Assembly (NCBI RefSeq): GCF_000967495.1
Contig: NZ_JXXU01000054.1
Coordinates: forward strand, 1 to 64,000
Reading direction: 5' to 3'
From: Vibrio neptunius
Lineage (GTDB): Bacteria; Pseudomonadota; Gammaproteobacteria; Enterobacterales; Vibrionaceae
Length of the DNA: 64,000 bases
Positions 44,648 through 54,700 of this stretch are shown here, one piece after another. Numbering within the stretch: position 1 is the stretch's first letter; each line of letters starts with the position of its first letter. The position numbers and the translations under genes were made by a program. Below the pieces are notes generated by a model. That model was not told where the DNA came from, did no database searches, and saw only the letters and a list, made by a program, of their open reading frames with translations.

Positions 44648-44713
44648 ATGTTCAGGCCAACCTTAATAGTAACTGCAATGCTGTTTTTACTCTTCTCCTA
44701 CTTGGCGGCTTAA
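44648..44713 (+). CDS. Possible 21-residue membrane peptide
   Basis: A short frame encodes MFRPTLIVTAMLFLLFSYLA plus a final Ala, a single hydrophobic helix with an arginine near the start. A good ribosome site, GGGGAG, lies about 6 bases before the ATG. It sits between the photolyase and flavin reductase genes, in the same direction, and could be part of that transcript. No family is recognised; conservation in related genomes would be needed to accept it. Confidence 0.4.
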   Translation: MFRPTLIVTAMLFLLFSYLAA

Positions 44714-44761
44714 CTATGCGCCTGTTAATACTGATGCCAAAAATGGTGTGAATAACGTCCG

Positions 44762-45451
44762 ATGAAAGATAAGAATTTTACCAAAACTCAACTCGAGGCC
44801 ATGGACGAGCGCAAGAGAGCTAGGTTAATAAACAGTTTGTCGGGATTTAAAAGCGCCAACTTGATTGGCACGCAAGACGGAACTGGTAACAACAACCTCG
44901 CCATTGTCAGCTCGGTTGTCCATATTGGTTCCTCTCCCCCTCTGTCGAGCTTCGTAAGTAGACCCAATAGCGTCGACAGGCACACACTTGAAAATGTCAA
45001 ACAGACTGGCTTTTTCTCTATCAACTCCGTCGAATCAGACATCGCAAGAGCAGCACATCAAACATCTGCTCGCTACTCGAGAGTGCAGTCAGAGTTCGAT
45101 GAGACGGGCTTGACCCCCTATTTTTCTGAGCAGTTTTTTGCTCCTTACGTGTTGGAAAGTAACTTAAAAATTGGCTTAAAGCTCCGTGAATGTATTGATA
45201 TCACTGCTAACAACACCTGTTTGGTTATTGGAGAAGTCGAAGAGATCTTGATATCAGACCAATTTATCCAACCTGACGGATATGTGGATATTGAATCCAT
45301 GGAAGCGGTGACAATCTCAGGACTGGATAGCTATCATGTAACCCAAAGGTTGTATCGGTTGAGCTATGCAAAGCCTAACATGACTTTGCATCCGCTGACG
45401 CTAGAAGGCGATCCCTCTTCTTGGGCAGCATTGAAATCGGAAACAGAATGA
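44762..45451 (+). CDS. Flavin reductase-like (FMN-binding split barrel) protein
   Basis: A 229-residue protein of the flavin reductase-like family. The pattern ARLINSLSGFKSANLIGTQDGTGNNNLAIVSSVVHIGSSPPLSSFVSRP, then HTLENVKQTGFFSINSV and an AAHQTSARY segment, is the FMN-binding split-barrel signature. In this branch the role is not settled; many members are annotated only as flavin reductase family. Following a photolyase, it might supply reduced flavin, but that is inference. ATG 44762 lacks a strong ribosome site. The last residues lack further domains. Confidence 0.8.
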   Translation: MKDKNFTKTQLEAMDERKRARLINSLSGFKSANLIGTQDGTGNNNLAIVSSVVHIGSSPPLSSFVSRPNSVDRHTLENVKQTGFFSINSVESDIARAAHQTSARYSRVQSEFDETGLTPYFSEQFFAPYVLESNLKIGLKLRECIDITANNTCLVIGEVEEILISDQFIQPDGYVDIESMEAVTISGLDSYHVTQRLYRLSYAKPNMTLHPLTLEGDPSSWAALKSETE

Positions 45452-45625
45452 ACGAACGCTAGGGCCTTATTAATTCTTCTATCAAGATAGGGTTTAAATT
45501 ATATTCACCTTGTCAACTAATTAATTAATAATTATAACTCAGCTCCCATAAATGACTTTTATGTAAGTTATTAATATGTATAATCATCTCGTTTTATAAC
45601 TAAATTGTCAGTTGTTGGAGTAACA

Positions 45626-46192
45626 ATGTTTAGAAGCTCTATAGTTAGTGCGATGGTACTAGTCGCACTAACGGGTTGTCAGAGCACAAACACGTCTGAA
45701 CAAAAAGATGTGAACAACCTAAATACGCAGTTTGAGATCGATGTTAATAATACGACGTACAACGTGGACTTCGATCAGTCTCAATCTATGGTGACGTCTG
45801 TTGAATATGTTTCTCGTGAACAGTCAAAAGGGATATACGCTAAAAAGGCGATGAGTGGTCTGTGGTCGCAAGAGAAAGTGAAGTATCAAACTCAGCTGTT
45901 AGATTCTCTTTATTCGAATGGTGCATTTATTGTGCGAGTGTACGGAGAAACGATTAACTCGGTTAGCCGAGATTTGTACAAAGTTGAATTAGTGCAAGAT
46001 GGAAAAGTTGTACAGCGCGGCGTATTTGATGCTGTAGGGGATGTTCCAAATATGGATTACCCATCACGCCTGTGGCGTAACGATTCCAAACTTGCGACCA
46101 ATGGTTTAGATACCAGTGAACCTTTTGAAATCCAGGTAATTACTGGTGAAAACATCGAAAGGTATCATTATCAGCCGAATGTTAAAGGCTGA
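45626..46192 (+). CDS. Uncharacterised lipoprotein
   Basis: A 188-residue predicted lipoprotein. The signal peptide MFRSSIVSAMVLVALTGC ends in lipobox LTGC (Cys18). The mature part is mostly beta-strand-like (FEIDVNNTTYNVDFDQSQSMVTSVEYVSREQ; AFIVRVYGETINSVSRDLYKVELVQDGKVVQRG; PFEIQVITGENIERYHYQPN), as in periplasmic proteins of unknown function. I recognise no family. ATG 45626 has TTGGAG at 45615 and is preferred to the frame opening at 45605. The upstream 170 bases are very AT-rich; a terminator follows. Confidence 0.75.
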   Translation: MFRSSIVSAMVLVALTGCQSTNTSEQKDVNNLNTQFEIDVNNTTYNVDFDQSQSMVTSVEYVSREQSKGIYAKKAMSGLWSQEKVKYQTQLLDSLYSNGAFIVRVYGETINSVSRDLYKVELVQDGKVVQRGVFDAVGDVPNMDYPSRLWRNDSKLATNGLDTSEPFEIQVITGENIERYHYQPNVKG

Positions 46193-46206
46193 TCAATAGC
46201 TTAAGT

Positions 46207-46250
46207 TCTTGAGCACGGTTGAATGTGCTCAAGACTGTTTCATTTCTTTT
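46207..46250 (+). terminator. Terminator after lipoprotein gene
   Basis: A 10-bp stem (TCTTGAGCAC, 46207-46216, with 46225-46234) and an 8-base loop are followed by a pyrimidine-rich tail containing several T-runs. It lies between convergent genes. Confidence 0.75.
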
Positions 46251-46843
46251 TACATCCCATACTGAAATGGCTTTCCTGCCTCAACCATATCCCGATGAAC
46301 GGGTTTTAGTGCATGTGCATAAGCGGATAACAGCTTCATCGTGTACTCACTACGGTGATGAAAGTTCACATCATTTACGCTCCCGTCTGAATTGAACAGA
46401 GTTTCCGCGTTGCGGAAGATTAAGTGATCCGGAATCAAGCACACGTGGTTATTCTTACTGCCGGTTAAACGAAGTTCACTAATAGGGTAAACGCCATTAA
46501 CACTTGCCGAAACACTGACAGCTAAAGCAGGTTTGTGCGCCATTTCCTTCAAAGTCGATAGCATTAAAAAATTTTTTAGAGCTGGTGTTGCCATACCGTG
46601 CCACTCAGGGGTGATGAAAACAAATGCATCACTGGTTTGTAGCTGAGTAGCAATCTTTCGCCAAGGGGTCCATTCATCACTACCCGACCACATGCCTTCA
46701 TTCCATAGTGGTAAATTCAACTGATGGAGATCGAGAATATCGATATCCGTAAAATCAGCCTCTGCCAGTGTCGATAAATAATGAGCTGCTTTTAGGCTTT
46801 GGGAGTCAGCACGCTGGCTGCCTGAGATAATGGTAAGTTTCAT
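46250..46843 (-). CDS. NADPH-dependent FMN reductase family oxidoreductase
   Basis: A 197-residue flavodoxin-like enzyme. The N-terminal phosphate loop TIISGSQRADSQSLKAAHYL and the later FITPEWHGMATPALKNFL (in place of the common TPEYN-x-S motif) identify the NADPH-dependent FMN/quinone reductase family. It probably reduces a quinone, azo dye or other small electrophile in the cytoplasm. Its start overlaps the stop of the EamA gene by ATGA (46840-46843), so the two are translationally coupled and probably co-regulated by the divergent MarR protein. Confidence 0.85.
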   Translation of the reverse strand: MKLTIISGSQRADSQSLKAAHYLSTLAEADFTDIDILDLHQLNLPLWNEGMWSGSDEWTPWRKIATQLQTSDAFVFITPEWHGMATPALKNFLMLSTLKEMAHKPALAVSVSASVNGVYPISELRLTGSKNNHVCLIPDHLIFRNAETLFNSDGSVNDVNFHHRSEYTMKLLSAYAHALKPVHRDMVEAGKPFQYGM

Positions 46844-47754
46844 GCGAGTTCCTTTTTACTACTAATAGATGATGTGTTTGTTTTAATTGTTGAATCTGTC
46901 GGGGTTGATGCCGCCAGCAAAATTGAAATTAATACGCTTAGAGCACCGATAAGCTGAATCCAGGTCAGAGTCTGACCAAGAATTAGGTAACCAAGAAGCA
47001 CAGCAGATACACTGCTAAGAAAGCCAAGGAATGAGACCGACACCGTGCTGAGCTTTTCTATTCCACGGAACCAAAGTGAGTAAGCGAGCATGGCGCCAAC
47101 AATTGCCAGATAGCTGTAACCGACAACATTCTTTAACGTGATTTGTTGAGGTAACCCCTCTGCACTGATGGCGATAGGGATTAGCATCAGCCCACCAAAC
47201 AACAACTGCCAGCCAGTGAAGCTCAACAGGGACATATTTTTAGGTCGTCCCCACCTTTTTGTTAACACTACGCCTAGAGCCATGCTTACGGTACCGAGTA
47301 ACCCCATGACAACTCCCGAGGTATTGAGTTGACCTGGGTTATTGACCACAAGCATAGCGATTCCACCTATTCCCAAACCACTAGCAGCTATTTGCGTGAA
47401 CGTTAATGTGCTTCTCAACAAAACCACGCTCAGCCCCATAATCAGAATGGGCTGAATGGACATAATCAGAGCCGCCATACCGCCGGGTAAGTAAGTGGCA
47501 GCATAAAATAGGCAGTAGAAAAAAAATCCGATGTTGAGTAGGCCAAGTACGGCCAGTTTCGCCCACCAACTTCCACTTGGGATCGTGCGAGAAAACAACA
47601 CCAATACTATCCCTGCAGGCAAAGCGCGCAGCATCGATGCTAATAAGGGACTGTTGGCAGGCAGAAGTTCAGTGGTGACGATGTAAGTACTTCCCCAGAC
47701 CATTGGCGCTAATGCCGTAATGGCTAATGTCGCTATTCGTTGTGTGCGTGTCAT
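46840..47754 (-). CDS. EamA/DMT family exporter
   Basis: A 304-residue inner-membrane protein with ten predicted helices in two EamA halves. Signatures include ALAPMVWGSTYIVTTELLP in the first helix, RALPAGIVLVL, GMAALIMSIQPILIMGLSV and, in the second half, GVVLTKRWGRP and GYLILGQTLTWIQLIGALSVLISILL. RhaT/YedA-like members export amino acids, metabolites or toxic compounds. Together with the coupled oxidoreductase and a divergent MarR gene it forms a typical detoxification unit. The plus-strand upstream region contains the long palindromes described at 47783. Confidence 0.88.
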   Translation of the reverse strand: MTRTQRIATLAITALAPMVWGSTYIVTTELLPANSPLLASMLRALPAGIVLVLFSRTIPSGSWWAKLAVLGLLNIGFFFYCLFYAATYLPGGMAALIMSIQPILIMGLSVVLLRSTLTFTQIAASGLGIGGIAMLVVNNPGQLNTSGVVMGLLGTVSMALGVVLTKRWGRPKNMSLLSFTGWQLLFGGLMLIPIAISAEGLPQQITLKNVVGYSYLAIVGAMLAYSLWFRGIEKLSTVSVSFLGFLSSVSAVLLGYLILGQTLTWIQLIGALSVLISILLAASTPTDSTIKTNTSSISSKKELA

Positions 47755-47782
47755 TGGTACCTCCTTTTGTCACAACCTGTCT

Positions 47783-47820
47783 TTATAAAAAGTATCTTTC
47801 CAAAAAGATACTTTTTATAA
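47783..47820. promoter_or_regulatory. Long perfect palindrome, putative MarR operator 1
   Basis: Seventeen-base perfect arms (TTATAAAAAGTATCTTT at 47783-47799 and its complement at 47804-47820) surround CCAA. The core AGTATCTTT...AAAGATACT recurs in a second site 29 bases downstream. It lies just upstream of the EamA gene and is a strong candidate operator for the adjacent MarR protein. Confidence 0.8.
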
Positions 47821-47848
47821 AGTAATGGTGATTTATCTTTTAATCAAG

Positions 47849-47866
47849 TATCTTTTTAAAAAGATA
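47849..47866. promoter_or_regulatory. Putative MarR operator 2
   Basis: The perfect 18-base palindrome TATCTTTTTAAAAAGATA shares the TATCTTT/AAAGATA half sites with operator 1. It ends 20 bases before the marR start codon, so binding would repress marR itself. A looser half site (TTATCTTTT) lies at 47833. Confidence 0.78.
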
Positions 47867-47886
47867 AATTAGTATAGGGATAAGAT

Positions 47887-48366
47887 ATGCAAGATCCTGT
47901 CGACCAAATCTTGAAGCAGTGGGGCGATGTGAAGCCTGGGTTGGATTGTTCTGACATGGGAATTGTCGGTAGACTGATGCGTGTTCAGGGACTGTGGCAC
48001 AGCCAATTGGAACATGTGTTTAAGCAGCATCAACTGAGTATGTTGGAGTTTGATATTCTCGCGACATTAATGCGAAATAAGCAACCACTGACCCCGACTG
48101 AAATGTACAAAACCTTGATGATCTCCTCAGGCGCTATGAGTACTCGGATTGAAAAGTTGGTCCAACGAGGCTTGGTGAAGCGATTAGCAAGTGGCGATGA
48201 TAGACGCAGTTGTAAAGTAACGCTTACCCAGTTGGGTGCTCAATTAGTCGATGAGGCTTTAGCATCACACTTATCAAATATGAACGGAATGCTGAGCATA
48301 TTTAATGAACAAGAAAAAGCCCAACTTGCAGATATGATGAGAAAAATCTTACTCGCCAATCAATGA
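47887..48366 (+). CDS. MarR family transcriptional regulator
   Basis: A 159-residue winged-helix regulator. The DNA-binding part reads QLSMLEFDILATLMRNKQPLTPTEMYKTLMISSGAMSTRIEKLVQRGLVKRL, with the wing ASGDDRRSCKVTLTQLGAQLVDEA, which includes the conserved DxRS motif. Such proteins repress divergent efflux or detoxification genes and release DNA on binding phenolic or oxidising ligands. Two palindromes sharing TATCTTT half sites sit between this gene and the EamA/oxidoreductase pair. ATG 47887 has TAGGGA upstream. Confidence 0.92.
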   Translation: MQDPVDQILKQWGDVKPGLDCSDMGIVGRLMRVQGLWHSQLEHVFKQHQLSMLEFDILATLMRNKQPLTPTEMYKTLMISSGAMSTRIEKLVQRGLVKRLASGDDRRSCKVTLTQLGAQLVDEALASHLSNMNGMLSIFNEQEKAQLADMMRKILLANQ

Positions 48367-48378
48367 TTGATAAGACTG

Positions 48379-48420
48379 TGGTGGCAGGCTAGCCGTTACT
48401 TAGCCACCAGTTTTCGTTTT
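48379..48420 (+). terminator. Probable terminator after marR
   Basis: A 7-bp stem TGGTGGC/GCCACCA (48379-48385 with 48403-48409) encloses a 17-base loop that itself has a small GGCTAGCC palindrome. It is followed by GTTTTCGTTTTTTG. Confidence 0.6.
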
Positions 48421-48629
48421 TTGTATCAATCAAAACTACCTTCTTGTAAAGCGGTAGCAGATTGAGTCAAAGATCCAATTTCTTAACATTGAAACGGCTT
48501 GTTGTAATCCTACAGCCGTTGATTCATTCGTTACTACAAAGTGTCAGATTTCTCACTGATTGCATATCATCTGAGTAATTTTTCGATCGTTTTAAAGGCT
48601 GTAATTGTGAGCCTGCTTCTAAAATTTTT

Positions 48630-48639
48630 TCTCCTCCCC
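48630..48639 (-). promoter_or_regulatory. MalT-like box upstream of pulA, minus orientation
   Basis: On the minus strand this reads GGGGAGGAGA, nine of ten matches to the MalT consensus GGGGA(T/G)GAGG and almost identical to the box before lamB. Confidence 0.65.
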
Positions 48640-48667
48640 CCGATCTACGCCTACTCAATCAGTTTTA

Positions 48668-48677
48668 TAGGATGAGG
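48668..48677 (+). promoter_or_regulatory. MalT-like box upstream of pulA, plus orientation
   Basis: TAGGATGAGG matches eight of ten positions of the MalT consensus, with the complete GGATGAGG core. Paired with the inverted box at 48630 it suggests maltotriose-dependent activation. Confidence 0.55.
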
Positions 48678-48762
48678 TAATTAACTGTTTTAAAAATATA
48701 ACGTTAGCTTGAGGCGATGTAATTAAACCAAAAAGTTTATCGCTCGTGGAACGTGAATATAA

Positions 48763-51700
48763 ATGGATAAAAAAATGAACATCAAGCTAACAAAACTGAG
48801 CCTAGCTATGGCGTCGCTTGGGCTGCTGGCAGGTTGTAATGACCCGCTAGAAGTCAACGTGATGGATGGCTACATCGAAAAAGCATCTGTCTGGCTGGAC
48901 GTAAACGGAAATGGTCGACAAGATCGTTATGAGCCGTCAGATGTCACTGATAGAGACGGATATGCTGCCATTGACCTTGAAGGTCTGAATATCGAAGACC
49001 AAGACGTTTATCTTGTTGCTAAAACCCAGCGAGGCGTATCGATTGACGCTGATATTCCGGGTGTCACTGTGACAAGAGACTATACCTTGATGGCACCGAG
49101 TCATTACACTCTGGTGACGCCATTCTCGACTTACATTGCTGCGCAAATGCAGCAAGGTGTCAGCGAACGCAAAGCACTGCGTAAACTGCGTCGACAACTC
49201 AAACAGCCACACCTAGATATTGAAAGCGATTATATTGCTCAGCAAGAGGTAGTCGTCGCAAGAAGCGCAAAGGCGTTAACGCAATTACTGCCAGAAACCA
49301 TTGAAGACCAAGATATGGAAGCGCTGGCGGATACGTTGGAGCTGGGCAGCAAAGCATTGGGAAAAGAGCTTAAACGTGGTCGCAATCAACTGCTTAATAA
49401 GACGTTAATGCTGGATGGTCGAGGTTTGCCAGTCATCGCGCAAGATAGTGATAGTGACGGCGTAGCCGATGCGATTGATCTTTTCCCATCCGATATTAAA
49501 GAGTCAGCAGATGCTGATAGTGACGGAATTGGCGATCATGCGGATACGGACGATGATAATGATGGTTTCAGCGATGTTGTCGAGTTAGAACTCGCTAGCG
49601 ATCCTTACTCATCGGCGAGCTTCCCCGCCGATCTTGATGGCGACAAAATTCCAGATGCGCATGATTCGGATATCGACGGTGACGGTTGGAGTAATGAAGA
49701 AGAAACTCGTTTAGGAACCGACCCTTACTCGGCATCCAGTCAACCTGCCGATCGTGACGGTGATGGCATTACTGACAGCGAAGACAGTGATATCGACGGT
49801 GATGGTGCCGATAATGGCGTGGACGCATTCCCTGAAGATAGATTTGAAAGTAAAGACACCAATGGCGACGGGCTAGGAGACTTTGCCTCTAGCGACGATG
49901 ATGGAGATGGGATCCCAGACAGCATCGATCCAAACCCAACCAGCCCAGATAACAGTTCATCTGAGCCTGCCCCGATTTATTCTGAATCGGTCATTTACTA
50001 CAAACGAGATGATGGTAATTACGCGGACTGGGGACTTCACCTGTGGAATAACGCATCTTGTGACGCAGTGTCGGCTGACGCCTTAAACGGCCTAGATTGG
50101 GGCAATCCATACGCTTGGGGAGAAATCGACCCGCAATATGGTGCTAAGTATGTTGTACCACTGAAATCCGATCACGGTGCATGTATGAACTTCATCGTAC
50201 ACAAAGGTGACGCAAAAGCGCTGGGCGGTGATGATCTGAAGGCTGAATTTGCTAAAGGTAATACACTTTATACGACACACGGCAGCTCAGTCGTTAAATA
50301 CTCACCAGATGAGCAAATTGTGGTGAAACTTGATGGTGCAGCGGCTCACTGGCTCGATGTTAATTCCATTGCTTGGTTTGATCATGGTGAAGCAGCCAGT
50401 TACCAAATCTGGAGTCGTGCTGCGGGTAACGGTGATATCAATCAGCCAGAACAGTTTATCAAGTACGACATTTCATTTGCTGGCAACGTTGATAATCCTG
50501 ACTTCCCACACCTGAAAGATCGTGTTGGTTTCTATTGGGATGTTGATACTGAGACGGCTAAAGCGCTGTTGAAGACACAGCTAATTGCAGTGGCACTCGA
50601 TGATGCAGGCAAACCGTTGGTCGCAACTCGTGTCCAGATTCCGGGCGTTGTCGACACGCTTTACACCGCAGGACCAAATGATGCGGATGAAGCTAAATTG
50701 GGTAGCTGGATTGAAGGCGATAGTGCGAACTTTGCACTTTGGGCGCCAACAGCTCAAGATGTTGAACTGTATTTGTACGATCAGGATAAAGCACTAATCG
50801 CACAGTCGCCATTCAGTTTGACTCTCGACTCAGCGACTGGCATCTGGCGTTACCAAGGCGATGCTTCACTGAAGAATGTGTTCTATCGTTACCGTGTGAA
50901 AGCTTACCATCCAAAAACCGACCACGTTGAATGGATGATGACCACTGACCCTTATTCTCTCTCTCTGAGCACGTCCAGTTTGCACTCTCAACTGGTTGAT
51001 CTCACGGATGATGAAACCAAACCGGCAGGTTGGGACAGTCAATCAATTCCAGAGCTGGAGAATCCAGAAGATCACATCATTTACGAGCTGCATGTACGTG
51101 ACTTTAGTGTCAGCGATACGCAGGGTACACCAGCAAACAACGGTAAGTATCTGGCCTTCTTAGAAGATGAACGCGACAGTGTTAAGCAGTTGAAATCGTT
51201 AAAAGAAGCTGGCCTGACAACGATCCATCTTCTACCGACTTACGATTTGGCTTCCATCCCTGAAGATCCAGCGAAGACGGTGAATCTGACCGATACCGTA
51301 GAAAAACTTTGCGGCATTAATCCTGATGCCAAGTTGTGTAGCGATGGTACTTCACGCGGTGCAACCATTCTGTCTTTGCTAGAAAAAACGGACCCTAACA
51401 GCGGCGAAGCGCAGGCATTGCTCGCAGATGTTCGTCCACTGGATGGATTCAACTGGGGTTATGACCCATTCCACTACAACGCACCAGAAGGCAGCTACGC
51501 TGTTTCAACCGATGGCATTTCGCGTATTCGTGAGTACCGTCAGATGGTGCAGAAGCTTCATGATATGGGCTTCAGAGTGGTACAGGATGTTGTCTACAAC
51601 CACACCTACTCCTCGGGTTTGTATGACAAATCTGTGCTCGATAAAGCAGTACCGGGCTACTACCATCGCCTGAACCCGATCACAGGTGCTGTCGAGAACT

Positions 51701-54700
51701 CAACCTGTTGTGATAACACTGCATCTGAGAACCGCATGTTTGAGAAACTGGTGGCGGACAGTGTAGTGATGTGGGCTCAGGACTATAAGATTGATGGCTT
51801 CCGCTTCGATTTGATGGGACACCTGATGAAGTCGAGCATGCTGCACGTGTATGAGAAAACCAAGCTAGTAGATGAAGATACTTGGTTCTATGGTGAAGGT
51901 TGGAACTTTGGTGAAGTTGCTGATGGTCAACGTGGTGAAAACGCAACCCAATGGCCGATGGCGGGCACAGGCATAGGGACTTACAACGATCGTCTACGTG
52001 ATGGCGTACGCGGTGGTGGTCCATTCGATAGTGGTGATGCCTTGCTTGAAAATCCGGGTTTTGCTAATGCGGGCAGTCGATTCAATGATGATCTGAAGTC
52101 GAAGATGGATCTTATCCGTTACGGTATGACAGGTAATCTGCAAAACTACCCGTTGGAAACGTATAGTGGCGCTACTGTGTACGGACGTGATTTCCAGTAC
52201 GGAGGGCAGGGTGCGGCCTATACACTCGATCCTCAAGAATCCATTAACTACGTTTCAAAGCATGACAACCAAACGTTGTGGGATTTCAACCAGTACAAAG
52301 CCGATGCTAGCGCTACGCCAGCAGAGCGTGCTCGTATGCAGATCGTAGGTCTATCAACTGTAATGCTCGGACAAGGTGTACCATTCTTGCACATGGGGTC
52401 TGAATTGCTACGCTCTAAATCCATGGAACGCGATAGCTACGACAGTGGTGATTGGTACAACAAAGTCGATTTCAGTAAGCAGACGAATAACTGGAACATT
52501 GGTCTGCCACGTGCTGATAAAGATCAGGCTAACTGGAGTGCTATCCAATCAATCATTAGCAACCCGAATACCGTGGCAACTCCGGAGCATATTGCTTGGA
52601 CAGACAAGGTCTTCAAGGAACTGCTGAAGATTCGTTCCGGCACACCCTTGCTTCGTTTAGTGAGTGAAGAGCAAGTCTTGAAGCGCGTACGTTTCCATAA
52701 TACTGGGCCGTCGACATTACCGGGCATGATTGTGATGTCGGTGAATGATGGGGTGAGTGCAGGCGCAGACCTTGATAGCAATTTCGACTCAATTGTTGTT
52801 GCGATTAATGCCAATACTTCAGCACAAACCATTCAGATTGCTGGAGCACAAAGCTTCGAGTTGCATCCGGTGTTGAAAGCCTCGTCTGATTCAGTCGTTA
52901 AGCAGGCGAAGTTTCAAGACGGCGCTTTCACTATTCCACCACTCACTGCGGCTGTCTTTGTCCAGACACAAAATGGTGCGCAAGGAGAAGGGCTGAATAT
53001 TGATAGTAAGCCAGTTGATGTTGCGCCTTACGGTTCTACCAAATTATACGTTCGTGGCTCAATGAATGGCTGGAGTACCAGTGATGAAATAGCCTATCAG
53101 GGTGACGGTGTGTACGCCTTTGAAGGCTACCTGACTCCGGGAGAGTATGAGTTCAAACTGGCTTCTTCTAACTGGAGTACGATCAACCTTGGTTTTGGTG
53201 GCTTCTCAACTGGCAACGGTTCTGTCACGCTTGAAAATGCAGGTAATGGCAATATAAAGGTGACAGTGACCGAGCAAGGCGTGTACAAATTTACGTTAGA
53301 TGCTTCAGACCAATCCGCGTTGGTAGTATCTGTCGTTGATACAAAGCTTGACTATGCCTGCTATCAGGATGACAGCAAAGCTTGTGATCTGAGGATCTAT
53401 CAGGTGATGGTGGAGTCATTTGTGGATGGAGACTCAGACCATAACTACGGTGTGGGTTACGGCAATTCGCATCACAATGGAGACCTTCAGGGTGTCATTG
53501 ACAGTCTTGACTACATTGCGAGCTTAAACGTGAACGCATTGTGGCTCACACCTGTGTTTGATTCTTGCGCGGGTCAGGCTGGTGATGATCGCCTTGACGC
53601 CACCGGCTATTTTGCTTGTGACTACTTCAATGTCGATCCTAAATTTGGCACCAACGAAAAGTTGAAAGAACTGGTTGATACTGCTCACGCTAAAGGTCTA
53701 TACGTGCTTTTAGATGGGGTGTTCGGTCATACTAACCTTACTGGTGTGAAACCTTCCCCAACGGGTAAGCTACCAAGTCTGAGAGGGGAAGAGGGTTACC
53801 CGGGTATGAATGTGAATTACCCAGATGTAGCGAGTGAAGCCTTCTTCACAGAGGTTGCAACTTATTGGGTGAAAGAGTTTGGTATTGACGGCTGGCGTCT
53901 CGACCAATCTTATCAGCTTCCACTTGAGGCATGGCGCAACATTCGAGCTGCAGTAGAGCAAGCCTCATTGCATAATAAGAATGCGGGTAAGCAATGGGGA
54001 ACATTGGGCTACATGGTCGGTGAAGTCTGGAAAGGTGCCGATGAGATTACAGCAACAACCTATGGCAGTGACTCACAACCGGGTCTTTCGTCGGCGTTCA
54101 ACTTCCCGTTACGTTACGGTTTAGTTCAAGCTCTGGCGGTTGAAGAATCGGGGGCGAGCAACAATGCCCGTGTTTTGGATGCAGAGTGGAACAGCCGTGC
54201 CAAATCGCCTTACCATGCGATGCCAAACTTAATGTTGGGTAACCATGACTTGGTGCGCTTCGGTGACCTGATTCAGCGTGGCAATCTTGGTGAAGCAGTC
54301 AAGCGACATAAAGCCGCGTTTAGCTTTCTAGCGGCTTACTCTGGACCAATCACACTTTACTACGGTGAAGAGATTGGTGACGAAGTCGCTAACTTCTCGG
54401 ACAAGGTCACATCAGATTGTGCTTCTCAGGGGCTGTGTGATGATCATGTCGCTCGCTCAAACGCGAAAGTGCAAGGCGTGACTGGGGTGACGCTGACTGC
54501 TGAGCAACAAGATGTGAAAAACTATCTGACTCAAATTATGCAGGTTCGTAGTGAACATCCGGCACTTTATGCGGGTGAACGACGCAACTTATGGTTGGAT
54601 GACAACTTGTATGCTGACCTGAAAGTGAATGGCGACGAGCAGATCATTTACGTACTCAACACATCAACAACGGAACAAACACTCAATGTTGACTTAGCAA

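Larger units (their letters stand above)
48410..48762. promoter_or_regulatory. Upstream region of the pullulanase gene
   Basis: This stretch of about 350 bases holds the pulA promoter region. It contains two MalT-like boxes in opposite orientation at 48630 and 48668, about 90 to 130 bases before the start codon. No open reading frame is evident. Confidence 0.55.
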
